Positions 7,664 through 16,163 of a stretch of DNA of 64,000 nt are shown piece by piece. This stretch comes from Desulfosporosinus lacus DSM 15449 (lineage in GTDB: Bacteria > Bacillota > Desulfitobacteriia > Desulfitobacteriales > Desulfitobacteriaceae). The notes under the pieces were generated by a model that did no database searches, had not been told where the DNA came from, and saw only the letters and a list, made by a program, of their open reading frames with translations. Location of the stretch: NCBI RefSeq assembly GCF_900129935.1, contig NZ_FQXJ01000013.1:92257-156256 (forward strand), written 5' to 3'. The translations under genes and the position numbers were made by a program. How positions within the stretch are numbered: position 1 is the first letter of the stretch; each line of letters starts with the position of its first letter.

Positions 7664-9976
7664 CTAGCCTTCTGAACCACAAAAGCAGATTTGACCTTCC
7701 TCTGCTAAATCATCCGTAATATTTCCTTCATTAATTACAGCATGGCTAAAATCTGGTGTCCCGTCTGCGAATATTGCCTCAAAAGCATCCTTAATGTTTA
7801 ACATAATATTTGTGATGGCCGTGACAACTTCGGAGATGGAGTTCAACCTTTCTATCCACTGAAAGCAGTAAAAATGGGTAACTGGATGACGTGATCCATC
7901 CTTAGCGGGTGTAGCGTACCATACTGTATAACTGTACCCTTCATAGGACTCATCCTTACAGCGATTAAACGTAGCAGTGTCAGGAATTGAGATCTTATTT
8001 CTCCCTATTGGTATCGCAACATTCTGTGGTGCTGAGGCTTTTTCAAAATTAATACTCTTTTTCAAAAAATCAATGACCGCAACATCTGCTAGAGTGCTGG
8101 TATCCCCCATGGCCCGACCCTCGGCTATATCCTTCAGAAGACGTCTCATGATTTTCCCACTACGGGTCTTAGGTAATTCGTCTGTAAGAAAAATATCATC
8201 AGGTCTTGCAAGGGCTCCAATTTTCAGAACAACATGCGCTTTTAATTCAGCAATTAGGTCGTCATGGATTACTATTCCTTCTTTTAAACTGACAAAGGCA
8301 AAAACCGCTTGCCCCTTTACTTCGTGGGTTCTACCCACGCAGGCTGCTTCAGCCACCAAGGGATGATCAACCAAAGCACTTTCTACTTCTGCCGTCCCGA
8401 TCCGATGCCCTGAAACATTTATAACATCATCGACTCGACCAATCACCCAAAAATAACCATCATCATCCCATTTTGCTTCGTCCCCTGTAAAATACACACC
8501 CTCAAACTGTCTCCAATATGTGTCCTCATAGCGTTTGTCATCGCCATAGACCGTTTTCAGCATCGCTGGCCAAGGGCCACGAACTACTAAATAACCGCTC
8601 TCACCTTTAGGTACCGGGTTACCCAATGCATCGACTATATCTATATGGACACCGGGGAATGGAATCGTGCATGATCCTGCCTTAAGAGGAGTAATCCCCG
8701 GTACTGGTGTCATCATTATCATACCTGTCTCCGTTTGCCACCAGGTATCTACTATAGGGCAACGTTCTTCCCCAATGTGTTTGTAGTACCACATCCAAGC
8801 ATCTGGGTTAATTGGTTCTCCGACCGAACCTAGAAGCCGTAAACTTGAAAGATCCTTACCCAGCGGATAGCTTTCACCCCATTTCATAAACGTGCGAATT
8901 GCAGTGGGCGCAGTATATAAAATTGTCACCTTATATTTCTCGATAATCTCCCAATACCGATCCTTTTCAGGATAATCCGGTGCTCCTTCATACATTAAAA
9001 TTGTTGCACCATTAGACAATGGCCCGTATACCAAGTAACTATGTCCTGTTATCCAGCCAACATCCGCAGTACACCAATAAACATCTTCATCTTTAAGGTC
9101 AAAAACCCATTCGTGCGTTGTTGAAACCCCAACCATGTAACCTCCAACAGTATGAACAATACCTTTAGGCTTACCTGTTGTTCCACTCGTGTAAAGAATG
9201 AAAAGCATATCATCTGCGTCCATATGTTCGGCTGGGCTGACTAATGAGACATTCTTGATAACCTCGTGATACCAAACATCCCGTTCTTCTTGCATTTCTA
9301 CAGGCTGACCTGTCCGTTGAACAACAATTACTTTTTCAACACAAGTTACAGTGTGCAGAGCTTGATCCACATTTTCTTTCAAAGGGATAATATTTCCGCG
9401 GCGATAACTCCCATCTGATGTAACTATAACCTTTGCCTGAGCATCTAAAACTCTATCTCTCAAAGCTTCATAGCTGAATCCGCCAAATACAACAATGTGT
9501 GGTGCGCCAATCCTGGCACAAGCGAGCATTGCGATCACAGTCTCGGGGATCATGGGCATATAAATTGTCACACGATCCCCTTTTTCTACGCCATAAGATT
9601 TGAGAACATTCGCAAACTGGGATACCTCTCGATGAAGATCCTGATAGGTTAAGACTCTTCGATCTCCCAGCTCTCCTTCAAATATAAGGGCTGCTTTATT
9701 GCGGCGTGCCCCATTTAAATGCCGATCTAAGCAATTATACGCTGCATTTAATTTTCCGCCAGCATACCATTTTGCAAAAGGATGCTCCCATTCCAGCACT
9801 TCGTCCCACGGCTTAAACCAGTCCAACCGTTTTCCCTGTTCACCCCAAAACTTTGTCCGGTCCTGCCCAAGTTCGTAGATCTCAGGGTTTTGAATAACAG
9901 CATTTGAACTAAACCCTGCAGGAGGGAAAAACAGCCTTCTTTCCTCCATTAATCCCTCACGGTGTTTCTCTTCCAT
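7664..9976 (-). CDS. acsA: Acetyl-CoA synthetase with C-terminal extension
   Basis: AMP-forming acetate:CoA ligase, making acetyl-CoA from acetate and ATP via acetyl-AMP. Residues about 20-640 are a complete Acs: P-loop [25 protein letters not shown], the hinge region [15 protein letters not shown] and the regulatory lysine in [14 protein letters not shown]. Usual enzymes end near residue 650 after a GDTSTL segment. This one carries about 128 more residues (from about 643) containing [12 protein letters not shown], a WYATPAKDG segment and a cysteine-bearing end, ICFCGSEG. The frame is continuous, with no sign of frameshift. The extension is unfamiliar to me and could be regulatory. A terminator follows. 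The gene stands alone, so regulation is probably its own. Confidence 0.93.
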   Translation of the reverse strand: MEEKHREGLMEERRLFFPPAGFSSNAVIQNPEIYELGQDRTKFWGEQGKRLDWFKPWDEVLEWEHPFAKWYAGGKLNAAYNCLDRHLNGARRNKAALIFEGELGDRRVLTYQDLHREVSQFANVLKSYGVEKGDRVTIYMPMIPETVIAMLACARIGAPHIVVFGGFSYEALRDRVLDAQAKVIVTSDGSYRRGNIIPLKENVDQALHTVTCVEKVIVVQRTGQPVEMQEERDVWYHEVIKNVSLVSPAEHMDADDMLFILYTSGTTGKPKGIVHTVGGYMVGVSTTHEWVFDLKDEDVYWCTADVGWITGHSYLVYGPLSNGATILMYEGAPDYPEKDRYWEIIEKYKVTILYTAPTAIRTFMKWGESYPLGKDLSSLRLLGSVGEPINPDAWMWYYKHIGEERCPIVDTWWQTETGMIMMTPVPGITPLKAGSCTIPFPGVHIDIVDALGNPVPKGESGYLVVRGPWPAMLKTVYGDDKRYEDTYWRQFEGVYFTGDEAKWDDDGYFWVIGRVDDVINVSGHRIGTAEVESALVDHPLVAEAACVGRTHEVKGQAVFAFVSLKEGIVIHDDLIAELKAHVVLKIGALARPDDIFLTDELPKTRSGKIMRRLLKDIAEGRAMGDTSTLADVAVIDFLKKSINFEKASAPQNVAIPIGRNKISIPDTATFNRCKDESYEGYSYTVWYATPAKDGSRHPVTHFYCFQWIERLNSISEVVTAITNIMLNIKDAFEAIFADGTPDFSHAVINEGNITDDLAEEGQICFCGSEG

Positions 9977-10083
9977 ATAACAATCCCCCTATTTGCTATT
10001 CTTTACAACCAAGTTCACCATGACAGACAGAGTTATTTAAGTTTAATTAGGCTTTTCGTACAACATAAATCTAAAACAGTCAA

Positions 10084-10290
10084 CTATTGTTCCATATAAT
10101 GAAACCGTGTTTCACAGTTGTAGCGCAAATTATTTGCTTCGATCTCCTTTATAACCTTGGCTTTGAAATCATTAGTGTAATTTGCGTTGACCGCATTTCC
10201 ATGCCCCTCATTTGAGAGCTCTTCTGCAGTTGTTGATATATGGTAAGGTCTAACCGTCTCCTTTTTATTTACACCAGAACCAGAATTCAT
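10084..10290 (-). CDS. Small protein, copy A of a tandem paralogue pair
   Basis: A 68-residue protein of unknown function. The ATG at 10290 has AAGGGGTG at good distance; a GTG nine bases upstream is too close to that site. It aligns over its length with the neighbouring gene at 10320-10529. Shared features are an STTAEEL/STTSAGL segment, an N-rich centre, a KxxxKxIEAxNLxYN helix and a nearly identical end, ETRFHYMEQ. No transmembrane segment and no cysteine pair. The two genes are separated by only 29 bp and clearly arose by duplication. Confidence 0.7.
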   Translation of the reverse strand: MNSGSGVNKKETVRPYHISTTAEELSNEGHGNAVNANYTNDFKAKVIKEIEANNLRYNCETRFHYMEQ

Positions 10291-10319
10291 ATCGGTCACC
10301 CCTTTTAAGTATTAATAAA

Positions 10320-10529
10320 TTATTGTTCTATATAGTGAAACCCTGTTTCATAATTATAGCATAAATTAATTGCTTCAATAGCTTTCTTAACATTCGCTTG
10401 AAGCTTTGCGTGATCTGCCTTAATTGCACTTCCTAGCTCCTCATTTAACAACCCCGCTGAGGTTGTCGATGGACGATTCGGTCCCGTAAAAACTTGCTCT
10501 CTTTGCTTTTCAACATTACTAACAGCCAT
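10320..10529 (-). CDS. Small protein, copy B of the tandem paralogue pair
   Basis: A 69-residue protein of unknown function starting at MAVSNVEKQREQV, with an AAGGAGG ribosome site 8 bp upstream. The longer open frame reaching 10577 has no ribosome site and its extra part covers intergenic sequence. Its C-terminus (YNYETGFHYIEQ) repeats that of the downstream copy A. A Lys/Ala-rich helix precedes it. Given the spore-former background, a sporulation-related small protein is possible, but I see no SASP motif. Confidence 0.72.
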   Translation of the reverse strand: MAVSNVEKQREQVFTGPNRPSTTSAGLLNEELGSAIKADHAKLQANVKKAIEAINLCYNYETGFHYIEQ

Positions 10530-10579
10530 GTTAAACACCTCCTTAAAATATATTCGATAATAAAATTCAAAAAACACTT

Positions 10580-10621
10580 TTGTTTCGCATTATGAAACCT
10601 TGTTTTAAAATAATCTATTAT
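10580..10621 (-). pseudogene. Relic C-terminal end of a third paralogue
   Basis: Reading the minus strand gives DYFKTRFHNAKQ, which matches YNCETRFHYMEQ and YNYETGFHYIEQ at the ends of the two intact neighbours. The DNA also aligns (TGAAACC-TGTTT on the plus strand in all three). The position of the stop codon now reads AAG instead of TAA/TAG. No start or N-terminal part is found, so this is a leftover of a former third copy. Confidence 0.55.
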
Positions 10622-10680
10622 GGATATATTACCACATTCCATTCTATCTATCAACAATTTTTTTTATTTTCTAACAATAC

Positions 10681-10732
10681 ATTAAAATAAAGACAGGCCC
10701 CTTGCCTCTGTCTCTGCCTGTCAATTTTACTC
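10681..10732 (-). terminator. Terminator of the DUF1992 gene
   Basis: On the minus strand a GACAGGC / GCCTGTC stem with a purine-rich loop, followed by TTTATTTTAAT, 60 bp after the stop codon. Confidence 0.65.
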
Positions 10733-10791
10733 ATGTTTTTTACATTTACCGATTCCTATAATTCTCGAAACTCTAAAATAATTATGTACTT

Positions 10792-11112
10792 TTATCTTCT
10801 CCGTCTGCAATCCATCATGACGTTATGATTAAAGATCTTTTCAGAAAGTTCTTGTCGCGAAATAGCTATGTCCCCATCGGATAAGTTTGAATCGGCTAAT
10901 GTAGAAGGTTTAAAATCATTCTGCCCTTTGTTGGTTTGATCCAAATAGCCTGAACTTTTCAGGACAATATATGCCGCTCTAAGCTTTCGAGGTAAAAAGT
11001 AAAGACCCTCAATCTTTAATGGTTTCCCTGCCCCAGGAAGGTTTTTAAAATCACCCCTAACTATAGCCTCCTGAATTCTCCGTTCAGTGAGAATACTAAA
11101 GGTATCCTTCAT
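10792..11112 (-). CDS. DUF1992 family protein (DnaJC28-type conserved domain)
   Basis: A 106-residue protein of the DUF1992 family, also found as a conserved domain in eukaryotic DNAJC28. Diagnostic are ILTERRIQEAIVRGDF near the start and the NLPGAGKPLKIE motif at about residues 25-36, followed by PRKLRAAYIVLKSSGY. The molecular role is unknown. The Arg-rich end (CRRRR) is unusual. GAGGAGAG precedes the ATG. It appears to be a single-gene unit with its own terminator. Confidence 0.85.
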   Translation of the reverse strand: MKDTFSILTERRIQEAIVRGDFKNLPGAGKPLKIEGLYFLPRKLRAAYIVLKSSGYLDQTNKGQNDFKPSTLADSNLSDGDIAISRQELSEKIFNHNVMMDCRRRR

Positions 11113-11206
11113 GTTGCTCTCTCCTCACATTACAAAATAGTTGTTTTCGTATTATATGACGAAGAACAGCAAGTGTTTCAGGTCTCTTTCGGTTCACCTA
11201 ATTGAT

Positions 11207-11842
11207 TCAAGTGGACTCTTTCTGATATTTTAGATATTCTTTACATTTTTCCAAAAAAGTTATTATGCTTTTTTCCTCAATCAACTTTTTATCAATGGTC
11301 ATATTTCCTCTTCCTAACCTGTCACATAAGCCAAGAAGCGCCACCTCGTCAATAGAAACCTCGGAAGCCATTCTTCGAATATCCGCAAAGGGTAATCCTT
11401 TTGTAACAAAGAGTATTTGCATATGCCACCTTACCATTTTGGAAACTTCATTAATTAATTTTTGATCATCCGTAAGCTCCTTGAGAAATTTAACCGAAAG
11501 CCTCTCTCCCAATTTATCATGGTCATAAGAGGTTATTCTACCCTTCATAATCTTTGTTGCAGGCGCTTTACCCAAATCATGAAGCAATGCAGACCACATG
11601 AACACCTTAGGATTTTGGCTGAGATGTTTCCTTTCCCCAGCATTATCCAGCACTAACAAAGTGTGATTCCAAACACTGCCTTCAGGGTGATGTTTGGGAG
11701 ATTGGGGTACTCTCACTAAGTCTCCGAGTAACGTGTAAGGATATTCTACTTCGAATAATCCGGTCTTACTTAATTCAATAATATAGCTGGAAGGTTTTCT
11801 ATCATTCATCAAATGTTCATCAATTTCAATATATGTTTGCAT
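11207..11842 (-). CDS. HD-domain phosphohydrolase-like protein
   Basis: A 211-residue protein with an HD domain, the metal-dependent phosphohydrolase fold. Metal ligands are visible in SVWNHTLLVLDNA (His), ALLHDLGKAP (His-Asp), and SYDHDKLGER followed by VRWHMQ. The arrangement resembles the HD part of CCA-adding enzymes (tRNA nucleotidyltransferase), without a nucleotidyltransferase domain. Probable role: hydrolysis of a phosphate ester on a nucleotide or RNA end. The substrate cannot be told. TTGGAG is the ribosome site. It is transcribed towards DUF1992. Confidence 0.8.
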   Translation of the reverse strand: MQTYIEIDEHLMNDRKPSSYIIELSKTGLFEVEYPYTLLGDLVRVPQSPKHHPEGSVWNHTLLVLDNAGERKHLSQNPKVFMWSALLHDLGKAPATKIMKGRITSYDHDKLGERLSVKFLKELTDDQKLINEVSKMVRWHMQILFVTKGLPFADIRRMASEVSIDEVALLGLCDRLGRGNMTIDKKLIEEKSIITFLEKCKEYLKYQKEST

Positions 11843-11978
11843 ATAACTTGCTCCAATTAAAATAATATTTTGTATCTATGCTTTTCCAAACTTCCTGAAT
11901 TAATGCACTCAGCTTAGCCCATAACCGCACTTTCATCACAAACATGTCAACAGTTCTAATTGCTTGTTGATTACTTCA

Positions 11979-13562
11979 TCACTTTAGAAAAATCAAGCCT
12001 AACATCTTGCCTACAAAAGGGATTCTTACAATATCACTCCCGTTAATCACCTTTAAAAAAAACAATAGCAACATATAGATAAATATAGAAAATACTATTC
12101 CTGTCAACAGGATCAATGTTGCTCCCCCTTGGGATGCTAAATTATTGAGATTTATAAAAAGCACTCTTCCGATGTATCCCATCGTTATTCCTGCTACTAA
12201 AATTTTGATTATATTGGGGATATCCAGCGCGTACCCAATTGATTTTACAACGGAAGAGTAATGTAAAATCGTTTCTAAAATGACACCAACGCTAATGGCT
12301 AAGATTACGCCATTGATTCCCAGTAACGGATTAGAGGCCAAGGGGTAAATTAGAGCAACATTAGTACATCTTGCTAGGATATTGTTAAACATCACGGTCT
12401 TAGCTTGCCCCATTCCGACCAAAACAGACTGAAGTGGAGATTGAAGATAATTCAATAAAAAAAACGGCGCAATCAATTTTAGTAATGGGGCCGCAGTCGG
12501 TGCGTGGTATACTGCCGTCATTAATTCATGGGCATACAGATATAGCAATAAAGTGCTGGGTACGCCAACAATTAGGGCAACCCTAATTGCTTGATTTAAC
12601 CTGCGTTTGATTAATCGGAGATTGTTTTGAGCATTTGCCTCACTGATAGCCGGAACTAAAGTAGCCCCCAGCGACTGGTTAATAAAACCAGGGAGAAATA
12701 GAAGGGGCATAACGAAACCAGTCAACATCCCATATTGTTTAGTAATCAGGGCGGAGCTAACGCCTGCCATGGCAAGACTTTTAGTTATCACAATTGGTTG
12801 TATAGCCCTCGTAATTGAAATAACGAAACCATTGCCTGTTGTAGGCAATCCTGTCTGTAGAAGTTCAATCAGTACATTTTTCCCTCGAAAAGCTTGACAC
12901 CAACTAGGACGTGAAATCTTTATTTTACTATGATGTGAGATTCTGAACATAATGATAAAGAAAATCAAGGAACAGGCTTCCCCCAACACACTGCAAAGCA
13001 CCGCTCCCGCCGCGGCATATTCAATACCTAACAGAACCAACCGCTGTACCAAAATATAAGTTAAACCAACCCGCACAATTTGCTCAAACACCTGCGCAAA
13101 GGCGATCGGATTCATAGTTTGCCTTCCCCGAAAGTAACCCTTGAGTACTCCTGATACCGCCCCAATTGGAATAATCGGAATCATAGCCATGAAGGAGTAA
13201 TAAGACCGCGGATCGGTCAAAAAGAAGCTAGATAAATACTTCCCACTAAAAATCGAAAGAAATACAACGAAGATACTTAAACTCCCCGTTATGACCAAGG
13301 ATATAACGAGTATTTTTTTTACCTTTCCCCTATTTCCTTGAGCATCTGCTTTCGCCACTAAGCGCGAAATAGCTACTGGCAACCCGATGGTCGTCAAGGT
13401 CATCATCAAGCCCATAAAGGGCATGACCATCTTTTTTAATCCAATTCCCTCGGGACCTAAAACTCTGGATAGAACAATAGAATTACTGAAGACCAATACC
13501 TTCGTTATAAAAGCGGCTAACGTTAGAACAAAGGCTCCTTTGACCAAACTTTGTTTCTTCAT
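11979..13562 (-). CDS. SpoVB/MurJ-like lipid flippase of the MVF family
   Basis: A 527-residue integral membrane protein with about 14 predicted helices, of the polysaccharide-transport / stage V sporulation protein B group. The N-terminus, with GAFVLTLAAFITKVL and SRVLGPEGIGLKKM, and the central FINQSLGATLVPAISEA are typical. Members flip lipid-linked precursors for spore cortex or envelope polysaccharides. The location beside yyaC (divergent) and tlp supports a sporulation role. AAAGG lies upstream of the ATG. The 220 bp between it and yyaC must hold both promoters, but I could not assign boxes with confidence. Confidence 0.87.
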   Translation of the reverse strand: MKKQSLVKGAFVLTLAAFITKVLVFSNSIVLSRVLGPEGIGLKKMVMPFMGLMMTLTTIGLPVAISRLVAKADAQGNRGKVKKILVISLVITGSLSIFVVFLSIFSGKYLSSFFLTDPRSYYSFMAMIPIIPIGAVSGVLKGYFRGRQTMNPIAFAQVFEQIVRVGLTYILVQRLVLLGIEYAAAGAVLCSVLGEACSLIFFIIMFRISHHSKIKISRPSWCQAFRGKNVLIELLQTGLPTTGNGFVISITRAIQPIVITKSLAMAGVSSALITKQYGMLTGFVMPLLFLPGFINQSLGATLVPAISEANAQNNLRLIKRRLNQAIRVALIVGVPSTLLLYLYAHELMTAVYHAPTAAPLLKLIAPFFLLNYLQSPLQSVLVGMGQAKTVMFNNILARCTNVALIYPLASNPLLGINGVILAISVGVILETILHYSSVVKSIGYALDIPNIIKILVAGITMGYIGRVLFINLNNLASQGGATLILLTGIVFSIFIYMLLLFFLKVINGSDIVRIPFVGKMLGLIFLK

Positions 13563-13783
13563 GAAGCTAACCTTTCTTAAACAATGTTTGATCTATGTCT
13601 ATGTCAGCTCAGAGCATTTCAAAACCCCTTCTCCGTTTTAAGAACTTATCAGAAAACTTGGCATATATTTCATTTTCATCTATACAATGCTATAAAGCAC
13701 TATCGCCAGCCAGCTCTAGGATTCCTCTCTGATAAGAAAGAATCGCAAGTAAGTACGTATGCAGTTGCAACGCATGGCAGGAA

Positions 13784-14395
13784 TTGACTGGACTGATTCA
13801 TGGGGGTGAAATTATTATAACTAATTCAAGGCGCATCTTAGCCTCTGTTAATTCGTTTAACAATAATTACTGGGATAAACTCTCCTTCGTCGCCACATTG
13901 AAAGAACTTACTTACATGAAAAAGGTCCTCTTTACCTGTATCGGCACGGATCGTGCAACAGGTGACTGTCTGGGACCACTAGTCGGTACAAATTTAAAGC
14001 GTCTGGGTTATTCGGTATTGGGGACACTGGATGAACCTCTGCACGCACAAAACCTGATTCAAGAACTTAAAAGGGTTTCGACCATACATAATCCTGATAC
14101 AGTTGTTGCGATTGATGCCTGCCTGGGAAAATCGGGCGAAGTCGGTAAGATCACCTTGTCTAACTCTCCTTTAACACCAGGAGCAGCCTTAAACAAGGAG
14201 TTGCCCGCTGTGGGAGATATCTCGATCATGGGAATTGTTAATATGGGAGGCTTTCTTGAGCTTCAGGTTCTCCAGTGCACCCGTCTCCATACAGTGATGA
14301 AGCTGGCTTCAGATATTACACATCTAATTTGGCAGGCAGTACCTGACTCTCGGAAGGAAACTCAACTCCTTAACAAACACAGTCAATGCTCCTAA
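13784..14395 (+). CDS. yyaC: YyaC-family spore protein (DUF1256)
   Basis: A spore protein of the YyaC/DUF1256 family, related in fold to the germination protease GPR. The conserved core begins FTCIGTDRATGDCLGPLVG, continues with VVAIDACLGKSGEVGKI and ends with GDISIMGIVNMGGFLELQ. A start inside the core (ATG at 13916) would remove the N-terminal helix that other members have. An upstream TTG at 13784 gives 203 residues, the family's usual length, although the ribosome site is poor. An unusual start around 13810 after GGGGGTG cannot be excluded. The gene supports a spore-forming host. Confidence 0.85.
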   Translation: MTGLIHGGEIIITNSRRILASVNSFNNNYWDKLSFVATLKELTYMKKVLFTCIGTDRATGDCLGPLVGTNLKRLGYSVLGTLDEPLHAQNLIQELKRVSTIHNPDTVVAIDACLGKSGEVGKITLSNSPLTPGAALNKELPAVGDISIMGIVNMGGFLELQVLQCTRLHTVMKLASDITHLIWQAVPDSRKETQLLNKHSQCS

Positions 14396-14486
14396 GAATA
14401 GATTGCCGATACTCTCCGTCCCGCATAACATTTCGAGTTTTAGGTCATCCTAAAAAAGATGTAATGACTGAATAGGAGTGATTAAA

Positions 14487-14690
14487 TTGTCCAAAACGGA
14501 TAATCGGGTGGACTATAAGGCTCACTTGCAAGAACACATCGACCACACTGCAGCTAATCTTAAGGAAGCAGAGGATTACTTGGATGAGCATGCAGGTGAG
14601 ATCACGGCAGTTAAAAAGCATATTATTGAAGCTAAAAATGATCGACGCAAAGAAAGTATCGAAGGTTTCATTGCAGGAAAGAATAGCTAA
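14487..14690 (+). CDS. tlp: Tlp-like small acid-soluble spore protein
   Basis: A 67-residue, highly charged, helical protein. The TTG at 14487 is preferred because AGGAGTG lies 6 bp upstream; a GTG at 14478 would sit inside that site. The sequence resembles spore protein Tlp: DNRVDYKAHLQEHI, then NLKEAEDYLDEHAGE and the diagnostic KNDRRKESIEGF. Tlp family members are spore core proteins. The gene follows yyaC by about 90 bp, which fits forespore expression. The identification rests on pattern similarity in a short protein, so it is less sure than for large genes. Confidence 0.7.
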   Translation: MSKTDNRVDYKAHLQEHIDHTAANLKEAEDYLDEHAGEITAVKKHIIEAKNDRRKESIEGFIAGKNS

Positions 14691-14727
14691 GCCGGTTGAC
14701 AACCCATAATCTAACTTCTCTAAGAAC

Positions 14728-14765
14728 AAGTAGCTTCTTCCGATTTTGGAAGGGCTGCTTTAATT
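14728..14765 (+). terminator. Terminator after tlp
   Basis: AAGTAGC / GCTGCTT stem with an inner TTCC / GGAA pairing, followed by TAATTTAAG. The 325-bp gap 14691-15015 between tlp and rubrerythrin contains this, the minus-strand terminator of rubrerythrin, and nothing else I can recognise. Confidence 0.55.
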
Positions 14766-14914
14766 TAAGTCGATTAAAAATATACCTGGTTAACTCACAT
14801 TATTCTTCATCAATTGTCTTTAATCCGCCTGTTTGCTTAATACTGCCACTACTTGGTCTATTCTCCACATATCCTTTGCTGACATCATAAAGAAGCTTCA
14901 TCAATAGATCTTAG

Positions 14915-14959
14915 TATAAAAAATTAATTAATCCCCACCTAGTATAATAGGTGAGGATT
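14915..14959 (-). terminator. Terminator of the rubrerythrin gene
   Basis: On the minus strand a 12-bp stem (AATCCTCACCTA with TAGGTGGGGATT, one mismatch) followed by AATTAATTTTTTATAC. The same stem, with the same mismatch, forms another terminator at 34113-34141. Confidence 0.75.
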
Positions 14960-15015
14960 ATTGCAACAGCTTAGATACTAAATGAAATGATGGGTCTAAA
15001 CATAGAAGTTAATTT

Positions 15016-15510
15016 TTAATACTTTATGAATTTCGTTCCCGAAGTACCGCAGATAAAACATTTTTCAGGAACAACCTTCTCAAGGTTTCCGCAAATAGGA
15101 CAAAGATAGTAAAATACTTCTTCCTCTTGTTCCAGGTTATCCAGTGCTTCTTTATATAGTCTTGCATGGACCTCTTCCGCCTTTAGAGCGTATGTAAAAG
15201 TTCTTACTGCAGCTTGATTTCCCTCTTCTTGAGCCACTTTTAGAAATTCTGGGTACATGCTTTGAAATTCGTGATTCTCTCCATTTACAGCATCGTTTAA
15301 GTTTTCCACAGTTGACATGATCTTACCCGCAACCTCGAAATGCTTTTGGGCATGAATGGTTTCGGCATCTGAAGCTGCCTTGAAAAGTTTTGCAGCATTT
15401 TTTTTGCCTTCAGCCTCAGCTTTTTTTGAGTAAGCGATATATTTCCGATTAGCTTGTGATTCCCCAGCAAATGCTTCCATTAAGTTCTCTAATGTTTTTT
15501 TGTTATTCAT
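15016..15510 (-). CDS. rbr: Rubrerythrin
   Basis: A 164-residue non-haem iron peroxidase that reduces hydrogen peroxide in anaerobes. It has the N-terminal four-helix di-iron domain with the helix pairs MEAFAGESQANRKY and AETIHAQKH, then VRTFTYALKAEEVHARLY, and a C-terminal rubredoxin-type domain with CPICGN and CFICGTSG. The start is the ATG at 15510, with GGGAGGG upstream; an ATG at 15525 overlaps that site. It has its own terminator and is separated from other genes, so it is probably a single-gene stress unit. I looked for a PerR box upstream and found only AT-rich sequence without a clean match. Confidence 0.93.
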   Translation of the reverse strand: MNNKKTLENLMEAFAGESQANRKYIAYSKKAEAEGKKNAAKLFKAASDAETIHAQKHFEVAGKIMSTVENLNDAVNGENHEFQSMYPEFLKVAQEEGNQAAVRTFTYALKAEEVHARLYKEALDNLEQEEEVFYYLCPICGNLEKVVPEKCFICGTSGTKFIKY

Positions 15511-15999
15511 AATGTTCCCTCCCATATAGTTCTCAATCTAATCATTATGCAGGATCTGTCATCATTTCTTGCCTAATATGTAGAAACGATATTTCAACTG
15601 CATAATAATTAAACTATAATTGATAAATATAATATACCACAAAGGAACTTTATAGACTAATTACTGCGAGCCCCTTTATTCTTGAAACATCGATTTAGGA
15701 TAAGCATTAATCTTTTTAATCTAAAGAGAAGGAAAGATTGATTTTCTCAGATCAACATTATATAGGTAGCAAATTTTATAAAGACGACTAACCATCATGA
15801 ATCAGGATACTTTAGCTCCCACGAAACTCTCGAACCAATAATTTTTACATTTAAAACAATGAGACCAAAAAAAATCAAAGCTAATAAGGCAATAATTCAG
15901 GATGACAGACTTCTTTATATATGAATGATTGCTTGGCGATGGTAATCTAGATCCTATTAATATGATTAACAAAGATATGAGCTTAAAAACTAAAATGGA

Positions 16000-16037
16000 C
16001 CCTGTGATCTTTCCTTCGGATCACAGGGCTTTTCTTT
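16000..16037 (+). terminator. Orphan rho-independent terminator
   Basis: A perfect 10-bp stem (CCCTGTGATC / GATCACAGGG) with a 9-nt loop, followed by CTTTTCTTTG on the plus strand. No coding gene ends upstream on this strand for more than 1.3 kb (the nearest is tlp), so it may end a small RNA or a lost gene. Confidence 0.7.
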
Positions 16038-16098
16038 GATAACTTTCTCTGTCTCTATCATTAATACAGAAAACTAAGCATATTATAAAAGTTAAGTA

Positions 16099-16127
16099 TT
16101 TACCACTTTGGAATAATATGGTAAAAT
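16099..16127 (+). promoter_or_regulatory. Putative parA promoter overlapped by an inverted repeat
   Basis: TTTACC (16099-16104) and TAAAAT (16122-16127) are 17 bp apart. TTTACCA (16099-16105) and TGGTAAA (16119-16125) form a perfect 7-bp inverted repeat over the two boxes, as an operator would. AAAGGGG serves as the ribosome site of the following gene. Confidence 0.45.
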
Positions 16128-16163
16128 TAACCAATACGTATTTGAGAAAGGGGTTATTGTTAT

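Larger units (their letters stand above)
15511..16163. other. 653-bp intergenic region between rubrerythrin and parA
   Basis: It holds the rubrerythrin leader on the minus strand, a strong plus-strand terminator hairpin at 16000-16037 with no gene in front of it, and the putative parA promoter with an inverted repeat at 16099-16127. No open frame with a ribosome site. The stretch 15640-15990 is AT-rich and otherwise featureless to me. Confidence 0.6.

Noticed and set aside
15511..15660. PerR or Fur box in front of rubrerythrin
   Set aside because: The region is AT-rich and gives partial matches on both strands, but none fits the 7-1-7 pattern.
15900..16040. Short plus-strand frame leading into the orphan terminator
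   Set aside because: The frame is under 40 codons, has no ATG with a ribosome site and its last codons are the terminator stem.
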